Counted from the first letter of the stretch, positions 36,198 to 48,312 are shown. The stretch: DNA of 64,000 bases from Reyranella sp. (GCF_004297405.1 NZ_SCVC01000012.1:186001-250000), one strand, 5' to 3'. Notes: generated from the sequence alone by a model not told the origin. Numbers and translations are program-made.

Positions 36198-36983
36198 TCA
36201 GGCCTTGATGCCGTATTTGGCAGCCCAGCCGAGACCAGCCCCTGTAGTCGTCTTGGGCTTGTATTCCAGGCCGACATAGCCGTCGTAACCCAGCCGATCG
36301 AGCACATCGAGCAGGTAGAGGTGGTTCACTTCGCCGATATCGGGTTCGTTGCGGTCGGGGTTGCCGGCGATCTGCACGTGGGAGGTGATAGGGAACAGCC
36401 GTTCCGTCCGCTTCTGCAGATCGCCTTCCGTCACCTGCAGGTGATAGAGATCGAGTTGCAGGCGAAGGTGCGGTGCACCGACCTCGTCAATGATCGCTTT
36501 CACCTGGTCTGTGGTGTTGGTGAAGTAGCCTGGAATATCGCGATGGTTGATCGGCTCCAGAACGATCGTGATGTCGCTCTTGGCCGTGCGGTCGCAGACC
36601 TTTTTGAGGTTCGACACGAAGGTGCGGTGCATCGCCTTGGTATCCGCACCCGGAGCAATCATGCCTGACATGACGTGCAGGGTCCGGCATTCCAGCACCT
36701 GGGCGTAGTCGAGCGCCTTCTCGAGTGCAGCTGCGAATTCGGCTTCGCGGCCGGGCAAGGCAGCCAGGCCGCGCTCGCCCTTGCTGGCATCGCCCGGCGG
36801 CAGGTTGAACAATGCCTGTGTCAGCTTGTGCTTCTTGAGCTCGGCCGCGATATCGGCAGCCGGCGCTTCATAGGGAAACAGGATCTCGACGGCCTTGAAG
36901 CCATGCGCCGCGGCGGCGCCGAAGCGCTGCAGGAACGGGACCTCCTGGTAGATCCACGAAAGATTGGCGGCGAGCTTGGGCAT
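36198..36983 (-). CDS. otnI: 2-oxo-tetronate isomerase (hydroxypyruvate isomerase family)
   Basis: 261 residues of the sugar-phosphate isomerase TIM-barrel family. It starts MPKLAANLSWIYQEVPFLQRF and has IVLEPINHRDIPGYF and LQLDLYHLQVTEGDL, which hold the metal and general-base residues, and SHVQIAGNPDRNEPD. OtnI converts 2-oxo- to 3-oxo-tetronate; close relatives act on hydroxypyruvate. The position between ltnD and otnC fits OtnI. The ATG at 36983 is 13 bases after the otnC stop. Confidence 0.87.
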   Translation of the reverse strand: MPKLAANLSWIYQEVPFLQRFGAAAAHGFKAVEILFPYEAPAADIAAELKKHKLTQALFNLPPGDASKGERGLAALPGREAEFAAALEKALDYAQVLECRTLHVMSGMIAPGADTKAMHRTFVSNLKKVCDRTAKSDITIVLEPINHRDIPGYFTNTTDQVKAIIDEVGAPHLRLQLDLYHLQVTEGDLQKRTERLFPITSHVQIAGNPDRNEPDIGEVNHLYLLDVLDRLGYDGYVGLEYKPKTTTGAGLGWAAKYGIKA

Positions 36984-36996
36984 TCTGTTGATCCAG

Positions 36997-37644
36997 TCAG
37001 GAGGGGAAGGCTTCTTCGACGTCGCGCACCTGGCCGTCCGAGAGGGTGCGCACTTTGAAGCCCTGCAGGAGCAAGTGAAGTTTTGCCGTCTCCTCCAGCT
37101 CCTCGATTGAGGCGGAGGCTGCCGACAGCGAGGTCCCGGCGACAACCGGCCCGTGATTGGCCAGCAGAACGGCGCGATGGCCCTTGGCGTAGTCGCGGAT
37201 GGCATCGGCGAGCTTGGGATCGCCCGGCTTGTAGTAGGGCACGAGCGGCAACTTGCCGACCCGCATCACGAAGTAGGGGGTGATGGGCGGCAGTGTGCTT
37301 TCCTGATTGTGGTGGCACGACGGATCGAGGCAGGAGATCGCCACCGCGTGCGTGCAATGAAGGTGCACGATGGCCCCGTCCTTGGGGCGCACGTCGTAAA
37401 CCGAACGATGGAGCAAGGCTTCCTTGGTCGGCGGATCGCCAGCGACATGCTTGCCCGAGAGGTCGAGCTTGGAGAGTTGGCCGGGTTCGAGCTCGCCGAG
37501 CGAGGAGTTGGTCGGCGTCATCAGCCAGCCGTCTGCGACACGGGCGCTGATATTGCCCGACGTGCCGGGGCAGAGGCCGCGGGCGGCGAGCTTGGCGCCC
37601 AACGCACAAATGGCGTCGCGCATCTTGCTTTCGGCAGTGCTCAT
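36997..37644 (-). CDS. otnC: 3-oxo-tetronate 4-phosphate decarboxylase (class II aldolase family)
   Basis: 215 residues. Metal ligands are seen in AIVHLHCTHAVAIS (His-x-His) and NHGPVVAGTSL; ARGLCPGTSGNISARVADGW is the phosphate-binding region. OtnC decarboxylates 3-oxo-tetronate 4-phosphate to dihydroxyacetone phosphate. The 3' end of otnK overlaps this gene's start by 4 bases, so translation is coupled. Confidence 0.87.
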   Translation of the reverse strand: MSTAESKMRDAICALGAKLAARGLCPGTSGNISARVADGWLMTPTNSSLGELEPGQLSKLDLSGKHVAGDPPTKEALLHRSVYDVRPKDGAIVHLHCTHAVAISCLDPSCHHNQESTLPPITPYFVMRVGKLPLVPYYKPGDPKLADAIRDYAKGHRAVLLANHGPVVAGTSLSAASASIEELEETAKLHLLLQGFKVRTLSDGQVRDVEEAFPS

Positions 37645-38897
37645 AGGCGCTCGAAGGCTTTGGTGAAGAAATCGGGGGCGCCGAAATTGCCGGACTTCAA
37701 GGCCAGCAGCATCGGCTTCTTGGCGACCGAGGCGGTCCAGGGTACGCCGGGATCGATCTCGGGGCCGATCCGCAGCGCGGTGACGTCGAGAGCGCCGACC
37801 ACCGCGCCCGAGGTCTCGCCGCCCGCGACGACCATTCGACCAACTCCGGCCTCGACCAGACCACGCGCCAGCGCCGCCATGGTCTTCTCGATTGCGTGGC
37901 TCGATTTCTCGATGCCGTACTTGGCTTGCAGTGCCTTCACGGCTTCGGGCTTGTCACTGGCCGAGAGCAGGATCGGCCCGTTGCCGAGCTTGCCCTTGGC
38001 CCAGGCCAGCGCCGCGGCGGCGACATCCTCGCCGCGGCAGATCGCGTCGGTGTCGAGTGCCAGATGCGCTCCCTTGAAGGCGGCGATCTGGCCCAGCGTC
38101 GCGGCGGAGCAGGAGCCCGCAAGGACCGCAGCGGCACCCGCGACCTTTGGCAGGGCATCGGCGCCGGCCTTGTGGGTTAGCAGGCCGCGGCGGCGATAGG
38201 CGGCAGGCAGGCCGAGTGCTACGCCCGAGCCGCCTGTCACCAGCACATCGTCGCCGATGGCCTCGCCGATGATGCCGAGGTCCGTGTCAGCCACGGCATC
38301 GACAACGACGTGGCGCACGCCGTCGGAGGCGAGCTTGTCGAGCGCGGCGCGCAGACTTGCGGAACCTGCCTGCACTTGCTTCAGCGGAGTCAGTCCAACC
38401 TTGTGTTTGGTCTGGCGCGCCAGCACGCGGACCAGGCTGGCGTCCGTCATCGGCGTCAGCGGATGGTGGCGCATGTGCGAGTCCGACAGCAGCACGTCGC
38501 CGACGAAGAGGTGGCCGAAGAAAATGGTTCGGTTGTTCTCGGGGAAGGCGGGACAGTAGATCGCCCGCTTGGCCTTCAGCGCATCGAGCAGCGCATCTCC
38601 CACTGGGCCGATATTGCCGGCATCGGTCGAGTCGAAGGTCGAGCAGTATTTGAAGAAGAAGCGGACACAGCCCGCTGCCTGCAATGCCTTCAGCGCATCG
38701 AGCGATTGGGAAACCGCTTCCTTCGCCGGGATGGAGCGCGTTTTGAGCGCGACGACCACGGCATCGACATCGTCGGGAATCGTGCCCTTGGCAGGAACGC
38801 CGATGGTCTGGATGGTGCGCATGCCGTTCTTGACCAGCATGCCCGCGATATCGGTCGCGCCGGTGAAATCGTCGGCGATCACTCCGAGAATAGCCAT
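37641..38897 (-). CDS. otnK: 3-oxo-tetronate kinase (four-carbon acid sugar kinase, DUF1537)
   Basis: 418 residues. The N-terminal domain opens with GVIADDFTGATDIAGMLVKNG, and the nucleotide-binding domain carries VVAGGETSGAVVGAL near residue 360. Both are hallmark motifs of the DUF1537 kinases. OtnK uses ATP to phosphorylate 3-oxo-tetronate at O4. It is the first of the four tetronate genes and lies 9 bases after the GFA gene. Confidence 0.93.
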   Translation of the reverse strand: MAILGVIADDFTGATDIAGMLVKNGMRTIQTIGVPAKGTIPDDVDAVVVALKTRSIPAKEAVSQSLDALKALQAAGCVRFFFKYCSTFDSTDAGNIGPVGDALLDALKAKRAIYCPAFPENNRTIFFGHLFVGDVLLSDSHMRHHPLTPMTDASLVRVLARQTKHKVGLTPLKQVQAGSASLRAALDKLASDGVRHVVVDAVADTDLGIIGEAIGDDVLVTGGSGVALGLPAAYRRRGLLTHKAGADALPKVAGAAAVLAGSCSAATLGQIAAFKGAHLALDTDAICRGEDVAAAALAWAKGKLGNGPILLSASDKPEAVKALQAKYGIEKSSHAIEKTMAALARGLVEAGVGRMVVAGGETSGAVVGALDVTALRIGPEIDPGVPWTASVAKKPMLLALKSGNFGAPDFFTKAFERL

Positions 38898-38906
38898 GGC
38901 CCGACG

Positions 38907-39326
38907 TTAGGCGATGATCGTTACTGGCATCCAGAACTTTCGACGCCGTGCACGGCGCCGCTCTTCGTCCTCGCCATCATAGTGGTGCAATGGCGGGGCG
39001 GGATCGAACGTATCGCGAATATCGAGGGAATTGACGTTGACGATGCCGATGGCCTTGCCGTCGTCGGGCATGACGGCGCCGACATAAGCACCGCATTTCG
39101 CGCACAGCAGATAGTCCGTGATGCCGAGGCCGAAGCGATAGCGCGACAGGGTATCGGGAGCCGCGCGGAATTCCACCGATCCAGCGGGGTCACCCATCGT
39201 GCGCGCACCGTGGCGACGGCAGAAGCTGCAGGCGCAGCGACCAACCCGCATCTCCTCGGGCTTTTTGGCCGACGTGAAAGTGATCTTCACCGCGCCGCAA
39301 TGGCAGGATCCGGGATAGGTCGTCAT
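38907..39326 (-). CDS. GFA (CENP-V/glutathione-dependent formaldehyde-activating) family zinc protein
   Basis: 139 residues. Zinc ligands are SCHCGAV, CACSFCRRHG and LCAKCGAYVG, the complete GFA pattern. The molecular function of most members is unproven; the original one speeds the formaldehyde-glutathione reaction. It is wedged into the operon: 4 bases overlap glycerate kinase and 9 bases precede otnK. This suggests linkage to the pathway, perhaps detoxification. Confidence 0.87.
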   Translation of the reverse strand: MTTYPGSCHCGAVKITFTSAKKPEEMRVGRCACSFCRRHGARTMGDPAGSVEFRAAPDTLSRYRFGLGITDYLLCAKCGAYVGAVMPDDGKAIGIVNVNSLDIRDTFDPAPPLHHYDGEDEERRRARRRKFWMPVTIIA

Positions 39327-40600
39327 GGGGCGATCAAGGTGACTCTGAAGTCATTGACGTTGGTGCGGGTGGGGCCGGTGACGAGACTGTCACCTAACAG
39401 GCCGAAGAAGCCGTGGCCGTCATTGTCGTCGAGCATCGCCTGTGGATCATGGCCCTTGGCGCGCGCGCGGGCCAGCGTGTCGGGGGCGAAGATCGCACCG
39501 GCAATATCTTCCGCACCGTCGACGCCGTCAGTGTCCGCGGCCAGGCCCCAGATACCGGGCGTGCCGCTCACGGCGATGGCCTCGGCCATCAGATACTCGA
39601 CATTGCGTCCGCCGCGACCCTTGCCACGCACCGTCACGGTGGTCTCGCCGCCGGACAGGATCACGACCGGCTTGCCCCCGCGCTTCAAAAGGTCGACCGC
39701 CTGTTTGGCGTGAGCAGCCCCAAGCTCGCGCGCCTCGCCTTCGAGATTGTCGCCCAGCATGATCACTTCGCAGCCGTGCTGACGGGCGACGGTCGCGGCG
39801 GCTTCGAGCGAGCGCTTCGGCGTGGCAACCATGATGGTCTCGACGTTGGTCAGCCGAGGATCGCCGGGCTTGGGCGTTTCATCGACCTTGCCGGCTGCAC
39901 CCGCCTTCAGGTGGGCGAGGACCGAGGCTGGCGGATCGAGGCGGTATTTGGCGAGGACCGCGAGCGCATCTGCGAAGCTCGTCTTGTCGGCAACAGTCGG
40001 GCCGGAGCCGATCACGCCGGGGTCGTCGTTGGGTACGTCGGAGATCAGCCATGACAGCACCTGCGCGGGTTGCGCAGCGATGGCGAGCCGTCCGCCCTTG
40101 ATCATGGAGAGATGCTTTCGCACCGTGTTCATCTCGACGATGTTGGCGCCCGACTTCAGGAGCGCGCGATTGACCTCCTGCTTGTCTTCCAGGGTGAGGC
40201 CGGGGCTGGGCAGGGACAGCAACGCCGAGGCCCCGCCGGAGATGAGGCAGAGCACGCGATCGTCGGCGCCGAGCCCCTGCACGCGCTCGAGGATGCGACG
40301 GGCCGCCTCGCGTCCCTTCGCATCCGGCACCGGATGCGAGGCTTCGACGATCTCGATGCGCTTGCAGGATTCGCCATAGCCGTAGCGCGTCACGACGAGG
40401 CCCTCGAGCGGATGCGGCCATTGATCCTCGACTGCCTTGGCCATGGCAGCGCTCGCCTTGCCGGCGCCAATGACGATCGTCCTGCCTTTCGGCGGCTGCA
40501 GCTTGGCGATGAAGGGGGCGAGACAGGTTTCGGGGCGGGCGACGTCCAGGGCGGCGTCGAACATGGCGCGCAGCAGGGCGCGGGCGTCAGCATCTTTCAT
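39323..40600 (-). CDS. Glycerate 2-kinase (GckA/MOFRL family)
   Basis: 425 residues. N-terminal DUF4147 domain has GRTIVIGAGKASAAMAKAVE and CLISGGASALLSLPSPG; the MOFRL domain near the end has ILSGGETTVTVRGKGRGGRN and AADTDGVDGAEDIAGA. Such enzymes phosphorylate glycerate to 2-phosphoglycerate. The start at ATG 40600 is the first gene of the seven-gene minus operon, divergent from the N-formylglutamate amidohydrolase gene with 29 bases between. Confidence 0.93.
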   Translation of the reverse strand: MKDADARALLRAMFDAALDVARPETCLAPFIAKLQPPKGRTIVIGAGKASAAMAKAVEDQWPHPLEGLVVTRYGYGESCKRIEIVEASHPVPDAKGREAARRILERVQGLGADDRVLCLISGGASALLSLPSPGLTLEDKQEVNRALLKSGANIVEMNTVRKHLSMIKGGRLAIAAQPAQVLSWLISDVPNDDPGVIGSGPTVADKTSFADALAVLAKYRLDPPASVLAHLKAGAAGKVDETPKPGDPRLTNVETIMVATPKRSLEAAATVARQHGCEVIMLGDNLEGEARELGAAHAKQAVDLLKRGGKPVVILSGGETTVTVRGKGRGGRNVEYLMAEAIAVSGTPGIWGLAADTDGVDGAEDIAGAIFAPDTLARARAKGHDPQAMLDDNDGHGFFGLLGDSLVTGPTRTNVNDFRVTLIAP

Positions 40601-40629
40601 TTGTGCGATCTTCGCACTATAGGGGCTCG

Positions 40630-41397
40630 ATGCAACAACTGCTGGGGCCCGGCGATCCGCCGCCCTTTTCCGTCGTGAATGAGAAGGGCAAGGCACCGCT
40701 GCTGTTGCTCTGTGACCATGCCAGCAAGGCAGTTCCGAAAGCGCTGGGCTCGCTCGGCATTTCGGAGACCGAGCTGTCGCGCCACATCGGCTGGGATATC
40801 GGCGGTCTCGACTCGGCGATTGCCTTGTCCAAGGCTCTCGATGCGCCACTGGTGGCGTCGGGCTATTCGCGGCTGGTGATCGACTGCAACCGCTGGCCGG
40901 GTGGCGAGGGCTCGACGCCCGAGGTCAGCGACGGCACCGTGGTGCCGGCGAACCAGGGACTCACCCAGGAACAGATCGATGCCCGCGCTGCTGCCTGCTT
41001 CTGGCCTTATCATCACGAGGTCGACCGTTTACTCGACATGATGACCGCCGGTGATCGCAAGGTCTGCCTGCTGGTCATGCATTCCTTCACGCCGGTGATG
41101 AAGGGTTTCGTGCGCCCCTGGCATGTCGGCGTCCTGTGGAACGACGATCCGCGCCTGCCGGAACCGCTGCTGACCGAACTGCGGCGAGACCCCAAGCTGG
41201 TCGTCGGCGACAACGAGCCTTACTCGGCGCGTGCTTCCTACGAATACACGCTGACGGCGCATGCACGTTCCCGCGCAATTCCGCACTGTTCGCTGGAAGT
41301 ACGCCAGGACCTCGTGGAGACGCCGGACAATGCGCGTGCCTGGGGTCAGCGATTGGCGCCGGCGATCCATTCAGCAGTTACGGTGGCCCTGTCATGA
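40630..41397 (+). CDS. N-formylglutamate amidohydrolase (FGase) family protein
   Basis: 255 residues. The metal site is seen as LLLLCDHASKAVPKALG, with the family segment HIGWDIGGLDSAIALSKAL and YSRLVIDCNR. The segment VLVMHSFTP-like VMHSFTPVM follows. Members hydrolyse N-formylglutamate in histidine breakdown, but a solo copy without hut genes may act on other N-formyl or N-carbamoyl compounds. ATG at 40630 with AGGGG upstream. Confidence 0.88.
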   Translation: MQQLLGPGDPPPFSVVNEKGKAPLLLLCDHASKAVPKALGSLGISETELSRHIGWDIGGLDSAIALSKALDAPLVASGYSRLVIDCNRWPGGEGSTPEVSDGTVVPANQGLTQEQIDARAAACFWPYHHEVDRLLDMMTAGDRKVCLLVMHSFTPVMKGFVRPWHVGVLWNDDPRLPEPLLTELRRDPKLVVGDNEPYSARASYEYTLTAHARSRAIPHCSLEVRQDLVETPDNARAWGQRLAPAIHSAVTVALS

Positions 41398-42059
41398 AGT
41401 GCGAAGCGTTGCCCGACGCGCCGGTTGATCTCATCCGGCAGCATCTCGCGGAAGCGGCGAACGGTTGGAGCGTTGGGACCTGGGGCGCTATCGGCGAGTT
41501 CCAGTACGATGCCGACGAACCGGGCCTCGCGGTCGATCTTGCGGCACTGTCGGTCACGACACCGCGTGGTGCGCTCTATATCGGCGATCTGAGCGGCACT
41601 ACGCCCTTCGCTCTGGTCGACGACAACGATCGCTTACGCGAAATCGCCTTTTGCTCGGCGGCGTCGGCCGGGGGCCACGAGACGATTACCCGGCTCGACG
41701 ATCGAACCTTCGATCTCGGTATCGGCGCACCCCATATCGACATGCAGGTGCGGTTGAGAGAAGGGGACGAAGAAACCCTGGCCGCACTGCGCGCAGGAGT
41801 GGGCAAGCCCATCCTCGCGCCGGGCAATCCCGCCGGACTGGCGATCGCCCGCAGCAGCCCGACGCGGATCTTCGTCTCCGCCCTGGCGCGACTGGAAGTT
41901 CACCAGCCGATTCCGCCGCCGGGCGGCAAATCGCCGGAAGGGCCGCACAGCCACCTACTGCCGCATCATCTGAAGGAAGGCCGGGCGCATGCGCCGGGGT
42001 CGCCCTTACCGGCTGGTTTATACTGTGGGCTGAGCCTATATCCCCGGACGAAGCTCTGA
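41394..42059 (+). CDS. Conserved hypothetical protein
   Basis: 221 residues, not recognised. It is soluble, acidic and proline-rich towards the end (PIPPPGGKSPEGPHSHLLPH, a His-rich tail). It overlaps the FGase stop by 4 bases (ATGA), so they are cotranslated. A function linked to the FGase gene is possible but not shown. Confidence 0.75.
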   Translation: MKCEALPDAPVDLIRQHLAEAANGWSVGTWGAIGEFQYDADEPGLAVDLAALSVTTPRGALYIGDLSGTTPFALVDDNDRLREIAFCSAASAGGHETITRLDDRTFDLGIGAPHIDMQVRLREGDEETLAALRAGVGKPILAPGNPAGLAIARSSPTRIFVSALARLEVHQPIPPPGGKSPEGPHSHLLPHHLKEGRAHAPGSPLPAGLYCGLSLYPRTKL

Positions 42060-42083
42060 TCTTTGCGGTTCCAGGAGACCATC

Positions 42084-42383
<300 letters not shown>

Positions 42384-42494
42384 CTCTTTCGTGGCCAAGT
42401 TCACGTTATCCCCATCATTCATCGCCCGAGAGTCGTTGAGTCGACATAGTCGCCGCTCCTATGGTCCGGCCATCGGGATCAAGGAGTAGCGGAT

Positions 42495-42767
42495 ATGCCG
42501 GATGGAAGCGCCGTTTCCAAGAAGACCAAGGCCGGGCCGGTTTCGGCAGACCGCCTGAAGAGCTTCGTCGAGCGTATCGAGAAGCTCGAAGAAGAGCGTC
42601 GCGCCATCGGCGGTGACGTCAAGGACGTCTATAGCGAGGCCAAGGGCGTAGGCTACGACGTGAAGACGATTCGCAAGATCGTGTCGATGCGCCGTATGGA
42701 TGCCGCCGACCGCGCCGAGGAGGAGACCTTGCTCGACGTCTACAAGCACGCTCTGGGTATGGTCTAA
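42495..42767 (+). CDS. gapR: GapR family nucleoid-associated protein (DUF2312)
   Basis: 90 residues, coiled-coil rich. The core runs RLKSFVERIEKLEEERRAI, then DVKDVYSEAKGVGYDVKTIR, and the C terminus EEETLLDVYKHALGMV matches GapR. In Caulobacter GapR binds overtwisted AT-rich DNA ahead of polymerases and stimulates topoisomerases. An AAGGAG lies before the ATG. The 111-base gap upstream holds no other gene. Confidence 0.93.
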   Translation: MPDGSAVSKKTKAGPVSADRLKSFVERIEKLEEERRAIGGDVKDVYSEAKGVGYDVKTIRKIVSMRRMDAADRAEEETLLDVYKHALGMV

Positions 42768-42896
42768 GGCCTCTGCTGCACTGCAGGTGAGATCGCCTCG
42801 AACCAACGGGAACGTGATTTTGCACGGTCCGCGCAGACGCTAGGGTCCTCTCCGGCTCGATCGCTCCAATCAATGGAGCCAGCCGAGGAGGAAACC

Positions 42897-44042
42897 ATGC
42901 GCAAGACTGTCATTGTCGGCATTTGCGTTACTCTTGGCTTCGCGTCCGCACAGACTAATGCTCAGCTCGCTGTCTCGTCGAACGATCACAAGATCAAACA
43001 GGAAAACGGCGTCAACAAGAACGTCGCCAATCCGCCGCCCGACAGCATCACCATCGTCGATCTCGGTGTGCTGCCGGTGAAAGTGGTGGGCACGGTCGAG
43101 AACGTGCCCGGCAGCGTCGTCGGTCCACCGCTTTCCGTCGCGATCACGCCCGACGAGTCGATTGCTCTCATTGCCTCGTCCTCCAAGCTCGATCCGGCCG
43201 ATCCCAACAAGCTGACGCCCGACGATCGCGTCACCGTGGTCGATCTCAAGGATCGCAAGATCCTCGACACGCTGACGACCGGGCCGGGTGCTGCCGGCAT
43301 CTCCATCACCAAGGACGGAAAGCGCGCCTATGTCGCCAATCGCATGGCCGGCTCGATCTCGATCCTGTCGATCGACGGTAAGCAGGTGAAACTGGTCAAG
43401 ACCGTCCCGTTGATGAAGGCCGACACGCTGCTGAGTCATGTGGCGCTCGCGCCCGATGGCGGCACCGGCGTGGTGACACGAAACGGTGATGCCAAGGTGG
43501 AGTTGATGAAGCTTGGCGATGACAACATTACCTCTTCGGCGGTTCTCGATGTCGCGCCGAGGCCCTACGCGGCGTCCGTGACGCCGGACGGCAAGACGGC
43601 CGTCGTCGCGAGCCTCGGTGACCCCAAGGCCAACGGCGTCCTCACCGTCATCGATCTTGCCGGCGGCAAGGTCGCTGGCACGTCCGACATTGGGCACGAG
43701 AATCTCGAGGGCATGATGATGTCGCAGGACGGCCGCTGGATTGCCGGCGTGGCGCACGCGGGCTCCACGCGCCCGAAGGACGCACCGCAGTTCAAGCCCA
43801 ACGGCATGCTGGTGCTGTACCGCCTCGATGGAGACAAGCTCACCAAGGTCAGCGAAGCCCCGATCGGCGGCTGGTCGCAGGGCGCCTCGTTCTCGCGTGA
43901 TGGCAGCGTCGTCATCGTGCAGAACATGCATCAGGCGAACATGCAGGTGTTCAAGAACGACAACGGCAAACTCACGGATACCGGCCAGACGATTCCCACC
44001 GTTGGAGGTGCGGCTGCCGTCCGCTCCTCCACTGATCGGTGA
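42897..44042 (+). CDS. Exported beta-propeller (YVTN/lactonase-like) protein
   Basis: 381 residues. A signal peptide (VIVGICVTLGFASAQTNA) leads to repeated strands such as TIVDLGVLPVKVVGTVE, RVTVVDLKDRKILDTL and ISITKDGKRAYVANRMA. These are the YVTN-type repeats of a seven-bladed propeller. Such proteins bind or cleave unknown ligands in the periplasm. I chose ATG 42897 over an ATG 8 codons earlier, as AGGAGGAAACC lies just before it. Confidence 0.82.
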   Translation: MRKTVIVGICVTLGFASAQTNAQLAVSSNDHKIKQENGVNKNVANPPPDSITIVDLGVLPVKVVGTVENVPGSVVGPPLSVAITPDESIALIASSSKLDPADPNKLTPDDRVTVVDLKDRKILDTLTTGPGAAGISITKDGKRAYVANRMAGSISILSIDGKQVKLVKTVPLMKADTLLSHVALAPDGGTGVVTRNGDAKVELMKLGDDNITSSAVLDVAPRPYAASVTPDGKTAVVASLGDPKANGVLTVIDLAGGKVAGTSDIGHENLEGMMMSQDGRWIAGVAHAGSTRPKDAPQFKPNGMLVLYRLDGDKLTKVSEAPIGGWSQGASFSRDGSVVIVQNMHQANMQVFKNDNGKLTDTGQTIPTVGGAAAVRSSTDR

Positions 44043-44050
44043 GCCGGGGG

Positions 44051-44725
44051 TTAGTACCAGATGTTCATTGGCAGGCCGTAGCGGTCGCGTAGCCGCTCCG
44101 GGCCGAGGCGTGTGGCGGTCCCCGCGGCAATCAGGGTCGCCGTCCGGCAGACCGCCATGGCATCCAGCACATCGTCGCGTGCGGCGCCTGAGAGCGTCTG
44201 TGGCTTCCATTTGAAGCCATGCTTCGCGAGGAGCTTGAGCCGCTCGGCAAAGCCGTCCAACTGCCGCTTCTTGCTGAGCACGGGCTTGCCGCCGTTCATC
44301 CGCGTGAAGGCGAGTTCGGGGTGTGCCTCATAGACGACGCGCCGAAGCCTTGCGCTGCCGCGCAGCAGTTCGTCGACCTCGCGCAGCTTGGGGAAGAGAT
44401 GAAACGTCTGTTGATTGAGGCCCAGGCCCAGCCTGCGGCTGGTGGCATTGGCATCGGCGTGAGTCGTGCAGGCGAGTGCCGGCCGGCAGGGAGTAGGGAA
44501 CACCGAGCTGGCCTTGCCCGGCATCAGGGCCCGCGCCTCGGCTTCGCAGGCCCGGCCGGAGCGGGGCGTGTCGGTGAGGCCGATCGGCATGTCGACCGCC
44601 AAAATGGAAAGGCCCTCGCAAGCGTCTGCGAGGGCCTTCACAACTCTTATGTCCAGGATGCCATCGACGTCACGCCGGCAGACGACCCAGCCGGCGCGGC
44701 AGCCATCGGCACCCCCGACGATCAA
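44051..44725 (-). CDS. DUF429 family protein
   Basis: 224 residues. DUF429 markers are GADGCRAGWVVCRRD, LAVDMPIGLTDTPRSGRACEAEAR and VYEAHPELAFTRMNGG. The acidic residues in these blocks suggest an RNase H-like metal-binding fold, but function is unknown. It starts 7 bases downstream of the isocitrate dehydrogenase stop on the same strand and is probably cotranscribed with it. Confidence 0.87.
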   Translation of the reverse strand: MIVGGADGCRAGWVVCRRDVDGILDIRVVKALADACEGLSILAVDMPIGLTDTPRSGRACEAEARALMPGKASSVFPTPCRPALACTTHADANATSRRLGLGLNQQTFHLFPKLREVDELLRGSARLRRVVYEAHPELAFTRMNGGKPVLSKKRQLDGFAERLKLLAKHGFKWKPQTLSGAARDDVLDAMAVCRTATLIAAGTATRLGPERLRDRYGLPMNIWY

Positions 44726-44732
44726 AGGACCA

Positions 44733-45950
44733 TTACCACTTGGCCATCTTGGCCTTGAGGTTGCCGTCGAGCGTCGCGAGGAAGTCCTCGGTGGTCAGGT
44801 AGTCCTGGCTCTTGTCGATGAGGATCGCGAGATCCTTGGTCATCTTGCCGCTCTCGACGGTCTCGACGCAGACCTTCTCGAGCGCCTCGGCGAACTTCAC
44901 CACGTCGGGCGTGCCGTCGAAGGTGCCGCGATACTTCAGGCCCTGCGTCCAGGCGAAAATCGAGGCGATCGGATTGGTCGAGGTCGGCTTGCCCTTCTGG
45001 TGCTCGCGATAGTGGCGGGTCACCGTGCCGTGCGCGGCCTCGGCCTCGACGGTTTTGCCGTCCGGCGTCATCAGCACCGAGGTCATGAGGCCGAGCGAGC
45101 CGAAGCCCTGGGCCACCGTGTCGGACTGCACGTCGCCGTCGTAGTTCTTGCAGGCCCAGACGAATTCACCGTGCCACTTCAGGGCCGAGGCAACCATGTC
45201 GTCGATCAGGCGGTGCTGGTAGACGATCTTCTTCGCCTTGAACTTGTCGGCGAACTCCTTGTCGAAGATCTCTTGGAACAGGTCCTTGAAGCGACCGTCA
45301 TAGCGCTTGAGGATGGTGTTCTTGGTCGACAGGTAGACGGGCCAGCCGCGCATCAGGCCGTAGTTGAACGAGCTGCGCGCGAAACCGATGATCGACTCAT
45401 CAAGATTGTACATCGTCATCGCGACGCCGCCGGCCGGGAAGTCGAACACGTTGTGCTCGATCACCTTGCCGTCCTCGCCCTCGAAGCGGACGGTGAGCTT
45501 GCCCTTGCCCGGCACCACGAAGTCGGTAGCACGATACTGGTCGCCGAAGGCGTGGCGGCCGATGACGATCGGATGCGTCCAGCCCGGCACGAGGCGGGGG
45601 ACATTCTTGCAGACGATTGGCTCGCGGAAGATCGTGCCGCCGATGATGTTACGGATCGTGCCGTTGGGCGACCGCCACATCTCCTTGAGCTTGAATTCCT
45701 CGACGCGCGCCTCGTCCGGTGTGATGGTCGCGCACTTCACCGCGACGCCGTACTGCTGCGTGGCCTTGGCCGAGTCGACCGTCACCTGGTCGTTGGTCTT
45801 GTCGCGATTCTCGATGCCAAGGTCGTAGTACTTCAGGTCGATGTCGAGATACGGAAGGATCAGCTTGTCCTTGATGAACGCCCAGATGATGCGGGTCATC
45901 TCGTCGCCGTCCATCTCGACGACCGGGTTCTTCACCTTGATCTTCGCCAT
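44733..45950 (-). CDS. icd: NADP-dependent isocitrate dehydrogenase, homodimeric type
   Basis: 405 residues of the eukaryotic-like (type II) NADP-IDH. It starts [20 protein letters not shown], and has [40 protein letters not shown] and [14 protein letters not shown]. It oxidises isocitrate to 2-oxoglutarate with NADP. A second, unrelated monomeric enzyme lies 88 bases upstream on the same strand. A perfect GC hairpin separates them. Confidence 0.96.
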   Translation of the reverse strand: MAKIKVKNPVVEMDGDEMTRIIWAFIKDKLILPYLDIDLKYYDLGIENRDKTNDQVTVDSAKATQQYGVAVKCATITPDEARVEEFKLKEMWRSPNGTIRNIIGGTIFREPIVCKNVPRLVPGWTHPIVIGRHAFGDQYRATDFVVPGKGKLTVRFEGEDGKVIEHNVFDFPAGGVAMTMYNLDESIIGFARSSFNYGLMRGWPVYLSTKNTILKRYDGRFKDLFQEIFDKEFADKFKAKKIVYQHRLIDDMVASALKWHGEFVWACKNYDGDVQSDTVAQGFGSLGLMTSVLMTPDGKTVEAEAAHGTVTRHYREHQKGKPTSTNPIASIFAWTQGLKYRGTFDGTPDVVKFAEALEKVCVETVESGKMTKDLAILIDKSQDYLTTEDFLATLDGNLKAKMAKW

Positions 45951-45998
45951 CGTGCTTCCTTTCGCGCCTCACAACTCTTAATGCGCAGGCGTTAGCGA

Positions 45999-46022
45999 GC
46001 CGCCCCGGCTGCCCGGGGCGGC
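45999..46022. terminator. GC-rich hairpin between the two isocitrate dehydrogenase genes
   Basis: GCCGCCCCGG at 45999-46008 pairs perfectly with CCGGGGCGGC at 46013-46022 around a 4-base loop. No U tract follows on the minus strand, so it may be a Rho-type or weak terminator of the monomeric gene, or a processing site. Confidence 0.5.
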
Positions 46023-46038
46023 TTCACCTGACGCCGCG

Positions 46039-48312
<2,274 letters not shown>

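Noticed and set aside
42870-44210. A 446-codon minus-strand frame
   Set aside because: It is antisense to the exported beta-propeller gene, which has a signal peptide and repeats, and part of the frame covers the DUF429 gene end.
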